A DNA stretch of 64,000 bases from Vibrio vulnificus NBRC 15645 = ATCC 27562 (GCF_002224265.1 NZ_CP012881.1:1736001-1800000), one strand, 5' to 3'; positions 50,701 through 60,121 are shown, numbered from the stretch's first letter. The notes: generated by a model from the letters alone, not told the origin. A program made the numbers and translations.

Positions 50701-50861
50701 TGGTAGAAAGCAAATCGATGACTGTCACTGTTGCGAAGCGTGATTCAAGCAACGTCAAACCAGTTGTACCTGCCTATGATGGTTCAGGTGGTGCATTCGG
50801 CTTCGGTGCGCTGCTATCACTGTTCGGTTTTGGCTTCTTACGTCGCCGCCGTTCGCTATAA
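47721..50861 (+). CDS. xds: ExeM/NucH-type secreted endonuclease with GlyGly-CTERM tail (Xds-like)
   Basis: A 1046-residue extracellular DNase-type protein. A signal peptide (about 1-22) is followed by a lamin-tail-like domain (about 25-190), a nucleic-acid-binding OB-like region (about 210-470) and an endonuclease/exonuclease/phosphatase domain (about 505-890). EEP motifs visible: ATQNVLNYF, DIVGLMEVENNG, VNHLKSKGS, LGDMNSYAHED, SLDHLL and SSDHDS. After a beta-rich linker the C-terminus is a GlyGly-CTERM sorting signal: GSGGAFGFGALLS, a hydrophobic helix and RRRRS. These tails are cut by rhombosortase during type II secretion. It follows a porin gene. The symbol is by similarity to V. cholerae Xds. 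Confidence 0.88.
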   Translation: MNKKMTLLAGAISGVLSGAALADINHIIITEYVEGSASNKAVEISNIGTSNHTFDGTLSLYYSSYKNVIKNSKGQNVLEGITLAPGKSIVVVNGDSSTELRQYVERLGGKDALVVAGTYDQVQHSAMNFNGDDAVWLGVGSDASGVKDIFGNYGHSGDKIWADQTMRRKSGSKPSTTYQEAEWEKLSINAFGGLGHPTDVNDEPLPPPPANLPCTDAEGTVSYKTIGEVQGEAYSSPLIESGFTSKEEYLVTGVVSAVATSLVKGFYLYDDNADGNVKTSDGIFVKTSGAVSKDMIGQQICVRAKVNEDYGMTTLLPTGNIWEVKNSTPVEVTPVKLERIDSDNETFRSTLERLEAMPVVLVEDMDAAEGNQDMRVSRTFSFDYSAKRNNMVIAYKRPNPQPNQDHVAGSDAAKAQTAQNKDYRIVVESDEKPADGKIPYYPEFASDPHNNYIRINDSVVGMTGVLHYSYNEFRLIPTANVTKANFVHNTPRTSSPVIKESYGDDGFTIKVATQNVLNYFNSPYGGHDNQFGDNRGAESQQEFERQQAKIVEAIYGLDADIVGLMEVENNGFGDFSAIRELLEAINAKYYKENYKDRFARESIHNRYVFVGFDKNGDQVLDQFDTVGSDAITTGIIYRPSKVSVIAGKVIPMPWQDAPMIVDADGKPVVDGKGELAESGKNYQRNTVAATFRVLNTGKQLTVSVNHLKSKGSTCWDDYVGTKAVDDDAQGSCENFRVASTYHLGQEMAKIGGDQIVLGDMNSYAHEDPMLVLTSNPTKKALKAADYIKVGNKWQFNGEQGPVITQTFGFINAVDYKTPAGETSWSYSYNDEVGSLDHLLITSSLKSRLVDAVDWHINAPESTLFDYSNKYKGGDSNEANPFYKDDAFRSSDHDSALVTIGYKYGEAGESQVVIGTKSDRADVYFPVSESVKQGDVAVLTISPAPQGVVPLRETVGKDGAQTLRFDVAGLPKGEYTMTMRVLRSAATRAAAEETVVESKSMTVTVAKRDSSNVKPVVPAYDGSGGAFGFGALLSLFGFGFLRRRRSL

Positions 50862-51003
50862 GCATAAAGTGTAAACCCTTAAGGCCAGCAATTTGCTGGC
50901 CTTATTTTTGTTCTATCGGTCAAAAGGCTTGCCTTTCGCGACTGGTGCTGCAAAATACCGCCCTTATCTGTCCGTTCATCTTTGAGTGAGTTGTTGTTTT
51001 CCA

Positions 51004-51582
51004 ATGCTATTGATCATCGATAATTACGATTCGTTTACTTACAACCTTTACCAGTACTTTTGTGAACTGGGCGCACAGGTGCAAGTGGTACGTAATGATG
51101 AGATTGATCTGGCGGGTATCGCACAACTGAACCCCACACATCTGGTGATCTCTCCTGGGCCTTGTACGCCAAACGAAGCGGGGATTTCGCTGGCGGCGAT
51201 TGAACACTTTGCCGGTAAACTGCCAATACTGGGGGTATGCTTAGGCCACCAAGCGATCGCGCAAGTATTTGGCGCGAAAGTAGTACGAGCCAGACAAGTG
51301 ATGCACGGAAAAACCTCGCCCATTACGCACAATGGTCAAAGCGTCTTCAAAGGGTTAAATAATCCGCTGACCGTGACGCGTTACCACTCACTCGTGGTGG
51401 AGAATGGCTCGCTACCGGAGTGTTTTGAGCTCACCGCATGGACAACCCATGCCGATGGCAGCATGGACGAAATCATGGGTTATCAGCACAAAACACTGGC
51501 GATTGATGCGGTTCAATTCCACCCAGAGTCGATCAAAACCGAGCAAGGGCATCAGTTGCTGGCGAACTTTCTCGCGCGCTAA
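51004..51582 (+). CDS. pabA: Aminodeoxychorismate/anthranilate synthase component II
   Basis: A 192-residue class I glutamine amidotransferase that supplies ammonia for 4-amino-4-deoxychorismate (folate) and in some species anthranilate. The catalytic triad is in [12 protein letters not shown] (Cys) and FHPESI (His, Glu). The start [14 protein letters not shown] is the classic PabA/TrpG opening; an upstream in-frame start at 50986 is less likely. It lies upstream of argD, an arrangement shared with enterobacteria. Confidence 0.92.
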   Translation: MLLIIDNYDSFTYNLYQYFCELGAQVQVVRNDEIDLAGIAQLNPTHLVISPGPCTPNEAGISLAAIEHFAGKLPILGVCLGHQAIAQVFGAKVVRARQVMHGKTSPITHNGQSVFKGLNNPLTVTRYHSLVVENGSLPECFELTAWTTHADGSMDEIMGYQHKTLAIDAVQFHPESIKTEQGHQLLANFLAR

Positions 51583-51932
51583 TCCTGATCGCGATCACCT
51601 TTCTTAACATTTTCTTCATCTTTTTTTGCTTTTGCGATGAGTGAAAAACTATTCGCACCGTTCTGTATTCTGTTTTCATTTTTCTTACCACATCAGCAAG
51701 CTTCTGCACTTTTTAAAAAAGTGCTTCAATAATTTACCAACTTGATGCATAAATAGTCATTAATAGTGACTGACAGGATTTACACCCCGAACCAAAAAGA
51801 ATAAATCACTATTGAAATCGTTAATTAATTGTAAATACAATGCCGCATCAGCGTAAATGCAAGACAATATTTGCCGAACAGTGAAAGTCGGTGTAATTCG
51901 CTATCTGCTGCGGTATCGAGAGGGAATGTGTA
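51583..51932. other. Intergenic region between pabA and argD
   Basis: 350 AT-rich bases with no gene. An ArgR-like box is at 51744-51761. No clear terminator for pabA is visible. Confidence 0.5.
51744..51761. promoter_or_regulatory. Possible ArgR box upstream of argD
   Basis: GA-TGCAT-AAAT-AGTCA-TT against WN-TGAAT-WWWW-ATTCA-NW: two mismatches in the ten core positions. No equally good second box lies three bases away, as would be usual for ArgR. Confidence 0.35.
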
Positions 51933-53144
51933 ATGACAGTGGAAATGAAAGTAGAGCGTGGATTGTTCGATGAGGTGATGGTGCCTTGTTACAACCCAAT
52001 GGAGATGATTCCAGTTAAAGGGCAGGGTTCTCGAATTTGGGACCAAAACGGTAACGAGTATATCGACTTTGCTGGTGGTATTGCGGTGAGCTGTTTAGGT
52101 CATTGTCACCCAGTGATGGTGAACGCACTGACAGAGCAAGCGGGTAAGCTTTGGCACTTGAGTAATGTGATGACCAATGAGCCAGCGTTGCGTTTGGCCA
52201 AAAAACTGACCGAAGTGAGCTTTGCTGAACGTGTGTTTTTTGCCAACTCAGGCGCGGAAGCCAATGAAGCAGCTCTGAAACTGGCGCGCCGTTATGCCGC
52301 AGACGTTTATGGCCCAGAAAAATCAGAAATCATCGCGTTTAAACAAGGTTTCCACGGACGTACTTTCTTCACCGTGACAGTGGGTGGTCAGGCGGCGTAT
52401 TCGGATGGTTTTGGCCCGAAACCTGGCGACGTTACTCACCTTCCTTACAACGATATTGAAGCGCTGCAAGCGCACATTTCAGACCGTACCTGTGCGGTCA
52501 TGATGGAACCGCTACAAGGCGAAGGCGGCATCATTCCACCAACAGCGGAATTCATTCAAGCCGTGCGTGAACTGTGTGACAAACACAATGCGCTGCTGGT
52601 ATTTGATGAAGTGCAAACGGGTAATGGTCGTACGGGTGAGTTCTATGCTTACCAAGGTCTGGGCGTAACGCCCGATATTCTCAGCACGGCAAAATCGCTT
52701 GGTGGTGGTTTCCCTATCGGCGCTATGCTCACCACGGCGAAACTGGCTGAACACCTAAAAGTGGGCACGCATGGTTCAACCTATGGCGGTAACCCATTAG
52801 CTTGTGCAGTGGCAGAAGCGGTGGTCACAGAAGTGTCTAAACCGGAAACGCTACAAGGCGTGAAAGAGCGTGAACAGTGGTTCCGCGAAGGATTAGCTAA
52901 ACTGAATGAGAAATACCAAATCTTCGCTGAAATCCGTGGTAAGGGATTATTGCTTGGTGCCGCATTGAATGAGCAATGGCAAGGCCGTGCTCGTGATGTG
53001 CTGGTAGCGGCAGGCAAAGAAGGTTTATTAGTGTTGGTGGCTGGCGCAAACGTGGTGCGTTTTACCCCTTCACTCGTCATTACTAAACAAGAAATTGAAG
53101 AAGGTTTCGCGAAGCTAGACAAAGCGATCGCTTCTCTAGTCTAA
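51933..53144 (+). CDS. argD: Acetylornithine/succinylornithine aminotransferase
   Basis: A 403-residue class III PLP aminotransferase. The PLP lysine is in [14 protein letters not shown] (near 250); [17 protein letters not shown] and [14 protein letters not shown] are family motifs. It makes N-acetylornithine in arginine synthesis and, because it leads astA and astD here with no separate astC in the window, may also act in arginine catabolism (AstC role). That dual role is inference. Confidence 0.95.
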   Translation: MTVEMKVERGLFDEVMVPCYNPMEMIPVKGQGSRIWDQNGNEYIDFAGGIAVSCLGHCHPVMVNALTEQAGKLWHLSNVMTNEPALRLAKKLTEVSFAERVFFANSGAEANEAALKLARRYAADVYGPEKSEIIAFKQGFHGRTFFTVTVGGQAAYSDGFGPKPGDVTHLPYNDIEALQAHISDRTCAVMMEPLQGEGGIIPPTAEFIQAVRELCDKHNALLVFDEVQTGNGRTGEFYAYQGLGVTPDILSTAKSLGGGFPIGAMLTTAKLAEHLKVGTHGSTYGGNPLACAVAEAVVTEVSKPETLQGVKEREQWFREGLAKLNEKYQIFAEIRGKGLLLGAALNEQWQGRARDVLVAAGKEGLLVLVAGANVVRFTPSLVITKQEIEEGFAKLDKAIASLV

Positions 53145-53157
53145 GCGCTGCTTATGC

Positions 53158-53191
53158 CGAACATTCACCCATGGACACGGGTGGATGTTCG
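53158..53191 (+). other. 13-bp stem-loop after argD
   Basis: CGAACATTCACCC, 8-base loop, GGGTGGATGTTCG, with one T-G wobble. It begins 14 bases after the argD stop. There is no T run directly after it, so it may stabilise the argD end or attenuate transcription into astA. Confidence 0.6.
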
Positions 53192-53199
53192 ATGCCTTT

Positions 53200-53226
53200 C
53201 CTAGGCTCTAAGGCTTAGAACCTAGG
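53200..53226. promoter_or_regulatory. 27-bp near-perfect palindrome between argD and astA
   Basis: Outer CCTAGG arms and inner CTAAG/CTTAG arms share the same centre (53213). Twelve of thirteen symmetric pairs match; only 53206/53220 fails. It looks like an operator. Confidence 0.5.
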
Positions 53227-53380
53227 GCCTTCTATACTCTTCCTAATTGAAGCTGCAGGCATGTTGGCTGTATTTGTTACTCCCAATCGCAAAGTCTATC
53301 TATGCTGATGGAGATAAAGTCATTTACTGCCTACCTGCAACGTTAATTCGTTTGGGTTTGTGCATCTGGAGGGAATATTG

Positions 53381-54400
53381 ATGCTAGTTGTTCGCCCTAT
53401 TGCAATGTCGGACTATGAATCTTTGCACACCTGTGCGGTTGAGTCAGGGCATGGATTTACTTCACTACCGGTTAACGAAGAATTGTTAACTAATCGAATT
53501 ACCCATTCTGAATACAGTTTTGCCAAGGCCAATGTGACCGAGCCGGGAGACGAAGGCTATCTGATGGTCGGTTTTGACAGTGAAACTGGCGAGGTTGCAG
53601 GAACCACGGGTATCGAAGCCTCAATTGGCTGGGATGTGCCGTTTTACTCGTATCACATCAGCAAGATTGTTCACTCATCGCCGAAATTAGGCGTCAACAA
53701 TGTGGTGAAACTGCTGACCTTTGGCAATAACTACACCGGTTGTAGCGAAATTTGTACCCTATTTTTGCGTGAGAAGTTTCGTCAAGGCTTGAACGGTCGT
53801 CTGATGTCTAAGTGCCGTTTTCTGATGATGGCAGAGCATCCGCACCGTTTCTCTCAAACCATTTTTGCCGAAATGCGCGGTGTTTCTGATGCGCAAGGCA
53901 ACTCGCCATTTTGGCAGTGGCTGCAAGAGCACTTTTTCTCAATCGATTTCACCATGGCGGATTACCTCACGGGCATCGGTAAGAAAGGTTTTATTGCCGA
54001 CTTGATGCCAAAGCTGCCGATCTACATCAACCTGCTGAGCCCAGAGGCGCAAGCGGTGATTGGTCAAGTGCATGACAACACAAGACCTGCGCTGAAGTTG
54101 CTGGAAAGAGAGGGGTTTACCAACCGTGGTTACGTCGACATTTTCGATGGTGGTCCAACGGTGGAATGCGATTTACGCAATATTGAATCGGTGCGCCATT
54201 CCGTGCGTGCGAAAGTGCGAATCAGTGAGCATTCGAGCTCAAAAGCGTTCTTAATTGCCAATACTTCATTTGAGGATTTTCGTGCGACTGCCGCCAAAGC
54301 AGCGTATGACCCTGCAACATCAAGCGTGATTTTATCTCCAGCCGTCGCCGAAGCGTTGAACGTTGAAGATGGTCACTACGTACGCATGTTGCCGCAGTAA
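53381..54400 (+). CDS. astA: Arginine N-succinyltransferase
   Basis: A 339-residue enzyme starting the arginine succinyltransferase (AST) pathway of arginine catabolism. Typical AstA segments: [45 protein letters not shown] (shown by its AEMRGVSD core). ATG 53381 is supported by GGAGG at 53368-53372. astD follows 17 bases later. Confidence 0.95.
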   Translation: MLVVRPIAMSDYESLHTCAVESGHGFTSLPVNEELLTNRITHSEYSFAKANVTEPGDEGYLMVGFDSETGEVAGTTGIEASIGWDVPFYSYHISKIVHSSPKLGVNNVVKLLTFGNNYTGCSEICTLFLREKFRQGLNGRLMSKCRFLMMAEHPHRFSQTIFAEMRGVSDAQGNSPFWQWLQEHFFSIDFTMADYLTGIGKKGFIADLMPKLPIYINLLSPEAQAVIGQVHDNTRPALKLLEREGFTNRGYVDIFDGGPTVECDLRNIESVRHSVRAKVRISEHSSSKAFLIANTSFEDFRATAAKAAYDPATSSVILSPAVAEALNVEDGHYVRMLPQ

Positions 54401-54417
54401 ACAGAAAGGAAGAGATG

Positions 54418-55875
54418 ATGACACAGTGGATTGCAGGTGAATGGGTCGAAGGTTTAGGTGAAGAGTTTACCTCTCTCTCCCCGTATGACAATCAGGTTGT
54501 TTGGCGAGGCAAGGGAGCCACGGCTGAACAAGTAGAGATGGCGGTCAAAGCTGCGCGCCAAGCGTTTGTTGGTTGGAAAAAATTGTCCGTTGCCGAACGA
54601 GAAGCAGTGGTGTTGGCGTTTGCTGAGCAAGTGAAAGAGAACAGTGAAGAGATCGCCCAAGTGATCGCCAAAGAAACCGGCAAGCCCCTTTGGGAAACGC
54701 GCACTGAAGCGGCGGCAATGGCGGGTAAAATTGCCATTTCGATTCGTGCATACCATGAGCGTACTGGCGAGTCGCAAAAAGAAGCGGCAGGCAATCAGAT
54801 TGTTTTGCGTCACCGCCCGCTTGGCGTGATGGCGGTTTTTGGCCCGTATAACTTCCCAGGTCACTTACCTAATGGCCACATTGTGCCTGCACTACTGGCA
54901 GGGAACACGGTGGTGTTCAAACCTTCCGAGCAAACCCCGTGGACGGGTGAGCTTGCGATGAAGCTATGGCAAGCAGCTGGGTTGCCGCAAGGGGTGATCA
55001 ACCTTGTACAAGGTGGCAAGGAAACGGGCATTGCATTGGCAGACTCGAAAGGCATCGATGGCTTGCTGTTTACGGGAAGCGCCAACACAGGCCACTTATT
55101 GCATCGCCAGTTTGCCGGTCAGCCGGGCAAGATGCTGGCACTTGAAATGGGGGGCAATAACCCTATGGTGATCACCGATCACTATGGCGATCTTGATGCC
55201 ACCGTCTACACCATTATCCAATCGGCCTTTATCAGTGCAGGACAGCGCTGTACCTGTGCGCGTCGTCTCTACATCCCATTGGGTGAGAAAGGCGATGCAC
55301 TGATCACCCGCTTGGTCGAAGCGACCAAGAAGTTGCGCGTTGATCAGCCATTTGCAGAACCCGCTCCTTTCATGGGACCACAGATTTCGATGGCTGCTGC
55401 AAACTTCATTTTGGCGGCGCAAGCCAACCTGCAATCGCTTGGTGGAGAGAGCTTGATTGAAGCCAAAGCGGGTACGGCGGCATTTGTCACGCCGGGTATT
55501 ATCGATGTCACCAACATTGCCGAGTTGCCCGATGAAGAATATTTTGGCCCATTGCTGCAAGTGGTACGTTATCAAACACTAGAGCAAGCGGTTGAGCTCG
55601 CCAATGATACCCGCTTTGGTTTATCGGCCGGTTTGGTGTCAACCGATGATGGTGAGTGGCAATACTTCGTTGACCATATTCGTGCTGGCATCGTCAATCG
55701 TAACCGTCAGCTAACGGGTGCGAGCGGTGATGCACCGTTTGGTGGCCCTGGTGCGTCGGGCAACTTGCGCCCCAGTGCGTATTACGCCGCGGATTACTGT
55801 GCCTATCCAATGGCTTCGATGGAAGGGGAGGAGACATTACTCCCTGCAACGTTAAGCCCAGGCGTCGAACTGTAA
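54418..55875 (+). CDS. astD: N-succinylglutamate 5-semialdehyde dehydrogenase
   Basis: A 485-residue aldehyde dehydrogenase of the AST pathway. The NAD-binding and catalytic motifs are [21 protein letters not shown] (general base Glu) and [12 protein letters not shown] (nucleophile Cys). The second of two adjacent ATGs, 54418, is chosen because AAAGGA is seven bases upstream. It is followed by a strong terminator, so the next gene has its own promoter. Confidence 0.95.
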   Translation: MTQWIAGEWVEGLGEEFTSLSPYDNQVVWRGKGATAEQVEMAVKAARQAFVGWKKLSVAEREAVVLAFAEQVKENSEEIAQVIAKETGKPLWETRTEAAAMAGKIAISIRAYHERTGESQKEAAGNQIVLRHRPLGVMAVFGPYNFPGHLPNGHIVPALLAGNTVVFKPSEQTPWTGELAMKLWQAAGLPQGVINLVQGGKETGIALADSKGIDGLLFTGSANTGHLLHRQFAGQPGKMLALEMGGNNPMVITDHYGDLDATVYTIIQSAFISAGQRCTCARRLYIPLGEKGDALITRLVEATKKLRVDQPFAEPAPFMGPQISMAAANFILAAQANLQSLGGESLIEAKAGTAAFVTPGIIDVTNIAELPDEEYFGPLLQVVRYQTLEQAVELANDTRFGLSAGLVSTDDGEWQYFVDHIRAGIVNRNRQLTGASGDAPFGGPGASGNLRPSAYYAADYCAYPMASMEGEETLLPATLSPGVEL

Positions 55876-55988
55876 AATAATAATAAGGGTGCGTTAGTCG
55901 CCCAAGGGCGCAGTGGGATCGAGCCTGAGTCACTGTTGCCCAGTGATAAGTGAGGTTTTTACACCTCGGTCATCGCCGTCACAGGTTG

Positions 55989-56036
55989 ATGGCGATGTCG
56001 GTTGTACTCTGGACTGCAACCGCCATCGCCATTTTT
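55989..56036 (+). terminator. Terminator after astD
   Basis: A 16-bp stem with one mismatch (55989-56004 with 56017-56032), 12-base loop, then a short T run. It separates astD from the DUF1338 gene. Confidence 0.75.
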
Positions 56037-56086
56037 CCATTTACGCTATAACTGACAACGTGAATCTACAACAACAAGGAGGCGTT

Positions 56087-56878
56087 ATGACGCCAGCTGT
56101 TCTCTTTCAATCGCTATGGAATGACTATATTCAACGTTTGTGTCCTTCCGCTGCAAAAGTTCATCAACTGCTTGAAGAAGACGAGCCATTGATTAACGAC
56201 CACATCGCTTTGCGCACATTTAATGTTGCTCCGCTGGGTATTGAGACGCTAGCTAAGCCATTTCTAGACCTTGGCTATGTGGCGTGTGGTGATTACCTGT
56301 TTAAGAGCAAAAAGTTGATTGCCAAGCACTTTGAGCATCCCGACCCTACCCAACCTAAAGTGTTTATCAGCGCGCTCAAAGTGGATGAATGCTCGGAGGC
56401 GTTGCAAGCCATCGTCGAAAAATTGGTGGCGCAAGTCGACGCCTCTCGCCTAGAGGACTGTGCATTTTTACACGGTGGCCGCTTATGGGAGCTGTCGTTT
56501 GCTGATTACCAAACCCTAGCACAAGAAAGTGAATACGCGTCTTGGTTGGCGGCTCATGGCTATGGTGCCAATCACTTTACCGTCAGTGTTAATCAGCTCA
56601 AGGCGTTGGACTCGGTTAAAGGCGTGAATGATCACTTACGCAACGCAGGTTTTGTCATTAATGAAGTGGGTGGTGAAGTCAAAGGCTCGCCAGAGGTGTT
56701 GCTCGAGCAATCCTCGACCATGGCCGACAAAGTGGCGGTGCACTTTAGCGAGGGCAGTGAAATCGTTCCTGGTGGTTTCTACGAGTTCGCCAAGCGTTAC
56801 CCGATGGACAACGGTGAGCTTTACCCAGGGTTTGTAGAAGCTTCTGCCGATAAGATTTTCGAAAGCACTAATGGTTAA
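56087..56878 (+). CDS. DUF1338 family protein (2-oxoadipate dioxygenase/decarboxylase-like)
   Basis: A 263-residue member of the short form of the DUF1338 group, whose long members (HglS/YdcJ) are iron-dependent 2-oxoadipate dioxygenase/decarboxylases with a vicinal-oxygen-chelate fold. Likely metal ligands are the His in NDHIALRTF (about residue 41), His in GYGANHFTVSVN (about 163) and the Glu/Arg-rich FYEFAKRYP. AAGGAGG stands four bases before ATG 56087. It follows the arginine catabolic genes and converges on crp. A role in amino-acid or keto-acid breakdown is plausible but unproven. Confidence 0.75.
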   Translation: MTPAVLFQSLWNDYIQRLCPSAAKVHQLLEEDEPLINDHIALRTFNVAPLGIETLAKPFLDLGYVACGDYLFKSKKLIAKHFEHPDPTQPKVFISALKVDECSEALQAIVEKLVAQVDASRLEDCAFLHGGRLWELSFADYQTLAQESEYASWLAAHGYGANHFTVSVNQLKALDSVKGVNDHLRNAGFVINEVGGEVKGSPEVLLEQSSTMADKVAVHFSEGSEIVPGGFYEFAKRYPMDNGELYPGFVEASADKIFESTNG

Positions 56879-56946
56879 TAGGACTGGTTAACAGAAGCGG
56901 TTAACAGAGTCGCTCACGGCTCTCAATTGCCGTCTCTGTGACACAA

Positions 56947-56978
56947 AAAAGCCACTCATGTTGCCATGAGTGGCTTTT
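56947..56978. terminator. Bidirectional terminator between the DUF1338 gene and crp
   Basis: AAAAGCCACTCATG, loop TTGC, CATGAGTGGCTTTT: perfect 14-bp stem between convergent genes. Confidence 0.93.
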
Positions 56979-57002
56979 GAAACTGTTCATCGCTAATGGA
57001 AA

Positions 57003-57635
57003 TTAACGAGTACCGTAAACAACGATAGTCTTGCCGTGTGCAGAAATCAGGTTTTGCTCTTCGAGCATCTTCAAGATACGACCTACTGTCTCACGAGAAC
57101 AGCCAACGATTTGACCGATTTCTTGACGAGTGATCTTGATCTGCATGCCATCTGGGTGTGTCATCGCATCTGGTTGTTTAGCAAGATTCAATAGCGTCTG
57201 AGCGATACGACCAGTTACGTCTAGGAATGCCAAGTCACCCACTTTTTGGCTGGTCACTTGCAGACGGCTTGCCATCTGAGCAGATAGACGCATCAGGATG
57301 TCAGGGTTTACCTGAATTAGCTGACGGAATTTCTTGAATGAGATTTCCGCGACTTCACAAGGAGATTTTGCGCGAACCCAAGCGGTACGCTCTTGGCCTT
57401 CTTCAAACAGGCCTAGTTCACCAATAAAGTCACCTTGATTTAGGTAAGAAAGGATCATTTCTTTACCTTCTTCATCCTTAATCAGTACCGCAACAGAACC
57501 TTTTACGATGTAGTAAAGCGTTTCTGCTTTTTCGCCCGCATGAATTAGCGTGCTTTTTGATGGGTACTTATGAATATGACAGTGTGAAAGAAACCACTCT
57601 AGTGTTGGATCGGTTTGAGGTTTACCTAGAACCAT
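57003..57635 (-). CDS. crp: cAMP receptor protein
   Basis: A 210-residue global regulator. The cyclic-nucleotide pocket includes [18 protein letters not shown] (core [14 protein letters not shown]) and the C-terminal helix-turn-helix is [19 protein letters not shown], with the Arg-Glu-x3-Arg pattern that reads TGTGA/TCACA. Length and sequence match gammaproteobacterial CRP. It is followed at a distance by prkB, as in E. coli. Confidence 0.98.
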   Translation of the reverse strand: MVLGKPQTDPTLEWFLSHCHIHKYPSKSTLIHAGEKAETLYYIVKGSVAVLIKDEEGKEMILSYLNQGDFIGELGLFEEGQERTAWVRAKSPCEVAEISFKKFRQLIQVNPDILMRLSAQMASRLQVTSQKVGDLAFLDVTGRIAQTLLNLAKQPDAMTHPDGMQIKITRQEIGQIVGCSRETVGRILKMLEEQNLISAHGKTIVVYGTR

Positions 57636-57828
57636 AATATCTCACTTCCTCTGCAGGGTACGCTTGCCGCTATCCATATTTTAGCGAAGCCTTAATCTTG
57701 GCTTCCTAGAATAAGAGCTGTTAACTAAGGCTGCAAGCTATCTTGTGTTTCGGTTTGAAATAGTATCCTTTTTCGAAAACGATTTCTTGATTTTAATCGT
57801 GCCGAGTATCGGATTTTTTAAGCAAAAC

Positions 57829-57844
57829 TGTGCACATGATCACG
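57829..57844. promoter_or_regulatory. Weak CRP-like site upstream of crp
   Basis: TGTGC-ACATGA-TCACG, eight of ten core positions. It is 194 bases upstream of the crp start; autoregulation is possible. Confidence 0.3.
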
Positions 57845-57877
57845 GTATGAAAAGTAATCGCTCTCTGCGCTGGGTTT

Positions 57878-58747
57878 TTATCCAATTTTGCCCGTTTCAA
57901 TCAATTGTTGCAGGATAGGCTGCACAATCAATTCCATAGCAAAACTCATTTTTCCTCCCGGCACCACAAGGGTGTTGTGGCGTGACATGAACGAGCCATC
58001 GATCATCGCCAGTAGGTATGGAAAATCAACGTTTTTGATTCCTCTAAGACGAATCACCACAAAGCTTTCATCAAGGCTTGGGATACCTTTGGCGTTGAGC
58101 GGATTGGAGGTGTCGACCGTTGGGACTCGCTGAAAGTTGATGTGAGTACGAGAAAATTGCGGTGTGATGTAATTCAGATAGTCGTCCATTGAGCGCACAA
58201 TCGAATCCATCACGGCCTCGCGTGAATGACCGCGATCTCGGGTATCTCGCACGTATTTCTGTATCCACTCTAAGTTGACGATCGGCACCATGCCTATCAA
58301 GAAATCGACGTGTTGCGCGACATTCACTTCGCCATCCACGACGCCACCGTGCAGCCCTTCATAAAACAGCACATCGGTATTTTCGGGTAGCTTTTGCCAT
58401 GGGGTAAAAGTGCCGGGCATTTGGTTGTAGGGTACCGCTTCGTCAAAAGTGTGCAGATAGCGGCGCACTTCACCAGTGCCAGATTTACCGTATTGGCGGA
58501 AAAATTCGCCTAGAGCTGGGAAATCGTTGGCTTGAGGGCCAAAATAGCTGATATGACGGCCTTGTTCTTTTGCCTTACGAATTTCGACGTCCATCTCTGG
58601 GCGCGTAAAACGGTGGAAGCTATCCCCTTCGACCCATGCGGGCTTGATGCTCATCATATTGAACATCTTGCGGAAAGCTTCGGAGGTGGTGGTGGTGCCG
58701 GCACCGGATGAACCCGTGACGGCTATTATTGGGTGTTTTGCAGACAT
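57878..58747 (-). CDS. prkB: Phosphoribulokinase-like protein PrkB
   Basis: A 289-residue P-loop kinase of the phosphoribulokinase/uridine kinase family (Walker A GSSGAGTTTTSEAF, about 11-24). There is no Calvin cycle in vibrios, and the natural substrate of the E. coli homologue is not settled. ATG 58747 gives the family length; the open frame continues to 58807 without support. Its position next to crp is conserved. Confidence 0.92.
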   Translation of the reverse strand: MSAKHPIIAVTGSSGAGTTTTSEAFRKMFNMMSIKPAWVEGDSFHRFTRPEMDVEIRKAKEQGRHISYFGPQANDFPALGEFFRQYGKSGTGEVRRYLHTFDEAVPYNQMPGTFTPWQKLPENTDVLFYEGLHGGVVDGEVNVAQHVDFLIGMVPIVNLEWIQKYVRDTRDRGHSREAVMDSIVRSMDDYLNYITPQFSRTHINFQRVPTVDTSNPLNAKGIPSLDESFVVIRLRGIKNVDFPYLLAMIDGSFMSRHNTLVVPGGKMSFAMELIVQPILQQLIETGKIG

Positions 58748-58875
58748 GACAGACCTTGTCGTATTCAAACTTACCTGTTGAGCGGGAATCGGCCTCCCGC
58801 GGAGCAATCGTTTGTCCCACTATAGCACGTTCACTTTGCTTGTCATGGGATGGGATTCGGTAAAGTGTGGAGCAG

Positions 58876-59088
58876 CTAGAATTTTTGTTTTAACTGGATA
58901 TCCACGGTTTCGTGTAACTCAGAGAAAACCACCACCGCTTCGCCGCATTCCAACTGCTGCTGTACTTGTGCGATTTTTTCTTCAAGTGAGTATTCACTTT
59001 CACCGTAATCGGTGCCTTCACGCAGCACAAACTCGCGAATCAAATTGCTCAGCGCCTCAGGGCTGATTTGTTGCCATGGAACGATCAT
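58876..59088 (-). CDS. yheU: YheU family (UPF0270) protein
   Basis: A 70-residue acidic protein starting [17 protein letters not shown] and continuing [12 protein letters not shown], diagnostic of YheU. Function unknown. It lies between prkB and yheT in the same direction, as in E. coli. Confidence 0.92.
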   Translation of the reverse strand: MIVPWQQISPEALSNLIREFVLREGTDYGESEYSLEEKIAQVQQQLECGEAVVVFSELHETVDIQLKQKF

Positions 59089-59143
59089 AAATACCTCTTT
59101 ATTCTATGCTCGTGAGTGGATTTGTTGGCCGATAGCGGCGCTA

Positions 59144-60121
59144 TTATCCAGAAACCGCCATACTTTCATAGTAGGCGGGCAGCGCTTCTTCTAGCCAAAA
59201 TCGCGGTTGCAGGGCAGTTCCGCTAAGAAAGCCGACATGACCACCGTGATCAAACAGTCGATAATCGATGTTGTCTGGGAGCACAAACTTAGGGATCACT
59301 GCGTCGGTCATAAAGGGATCGTCTTTCGCGTGAATGATTTGAGTCGGAATGCGAATATCGCGTAGTTTGTTGAGCCCAGAGCACTGCTGATAGTAATCGG
59401 CGGCATCTTGAAAGCCGTGCAGCGGGGCGGTGATCAAGTCATCAAAGTCGTACAGTCTTGTTACTCGTTTAATCGCTTGATAGGAAAGATCGAGTTCGCC
59501 AGCCAGCAAATGGTGCTTACGCAGTGCATTGCGTTTGAGCGAGGAGAGTAAGTAGCGACGATAGACGCGCGAAAACCCTTGCTCAATACGTTGCGAGCAA
59601 GCGGACAAATCAAGCGGTGCAGAGACGATGGTCGCCGCATCCAGTCGTTCGTCTCCCTGATACTTGGCCAAGTAGTTGGCCAGCATATTGCCTCCCAAGG
59701 AGATACCCACGGCTACTTTGACGGTGTGAGGAAACGCGTCGTGCAAATGCGAAAGAAACAGTCTTGCATCCTCTACTTCGCCGGAATGGTACGCGCGCGC
59801 GAGGCGATTAGGCTTACCGCTGCAACCACGAAAATGCATCATCACCGCCAGCCAACCAGCGTCAGCAAAGGCTTTCATTAGACCATTGGCGTAAGGGCTG
59901 TAGAAGCAGCCTTCAAGGCCGTGAAACAACACAAATAAGGGTTTGTTTTTGGCTTGATCATTGTGCGGAGATTCGCTCCAAGCGAGATCCAAAAAATCAC
60001 CATCTGGGGTGTCCAGCGTTTGCCATAAAGGTTCGAACAAGGCTTTTTTACGAATTAAGCGCGGCAATAAGGTTTGTAGGTGTGGATTTTTTATCCCAGC
60101 TGCGGCGGTAAACTGAGTCAT
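59144..60121 (-). CDS. yheT: YheT-type alpha/beta hydrolase
   Basis: A 325-residue hydrolase. The nucleophile elbow is VGISLGGNML (Ser near residue 143), with Asp in HAKDDPFM and His in DHGGHVGFL. FHGLEGCFYSPYANGLM, core FHGLEG, forms the oxyanion region. The physiological substrate is unknown. It follows TIGR02444 and precedes yheU on the same strand. Confidence 0.92.
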   Translation of the reverse strand: MTQFTAAAGIKNPHLQTLLPRLIRKKALFEPLWQTLDTPDGDFLDLAWSESPHNDQAKNKPLFVLFHGLEGCFYSPYANGLMKAFADAGWLAVMMHFRGCSGKPNRLARAYHSGEVEDARLFLSHLHDAFPHTVKVAVGISLGGNMLANYLAKYQGDERLDAATIVSAPLDLSACSQRIEQGFSRVYRRYLLSSLKRNALRKHHLLAGELDLSYQAIKRVTRLYDFDDLITAPLHGFQDAADYYQQCSGLNKLRDIRIPTQIIHAKDDPFMTDAVIPKFVLPDNIDYRLFDHGGHVGFLSGTALQPRFWLEEALPAYYESMAVSG

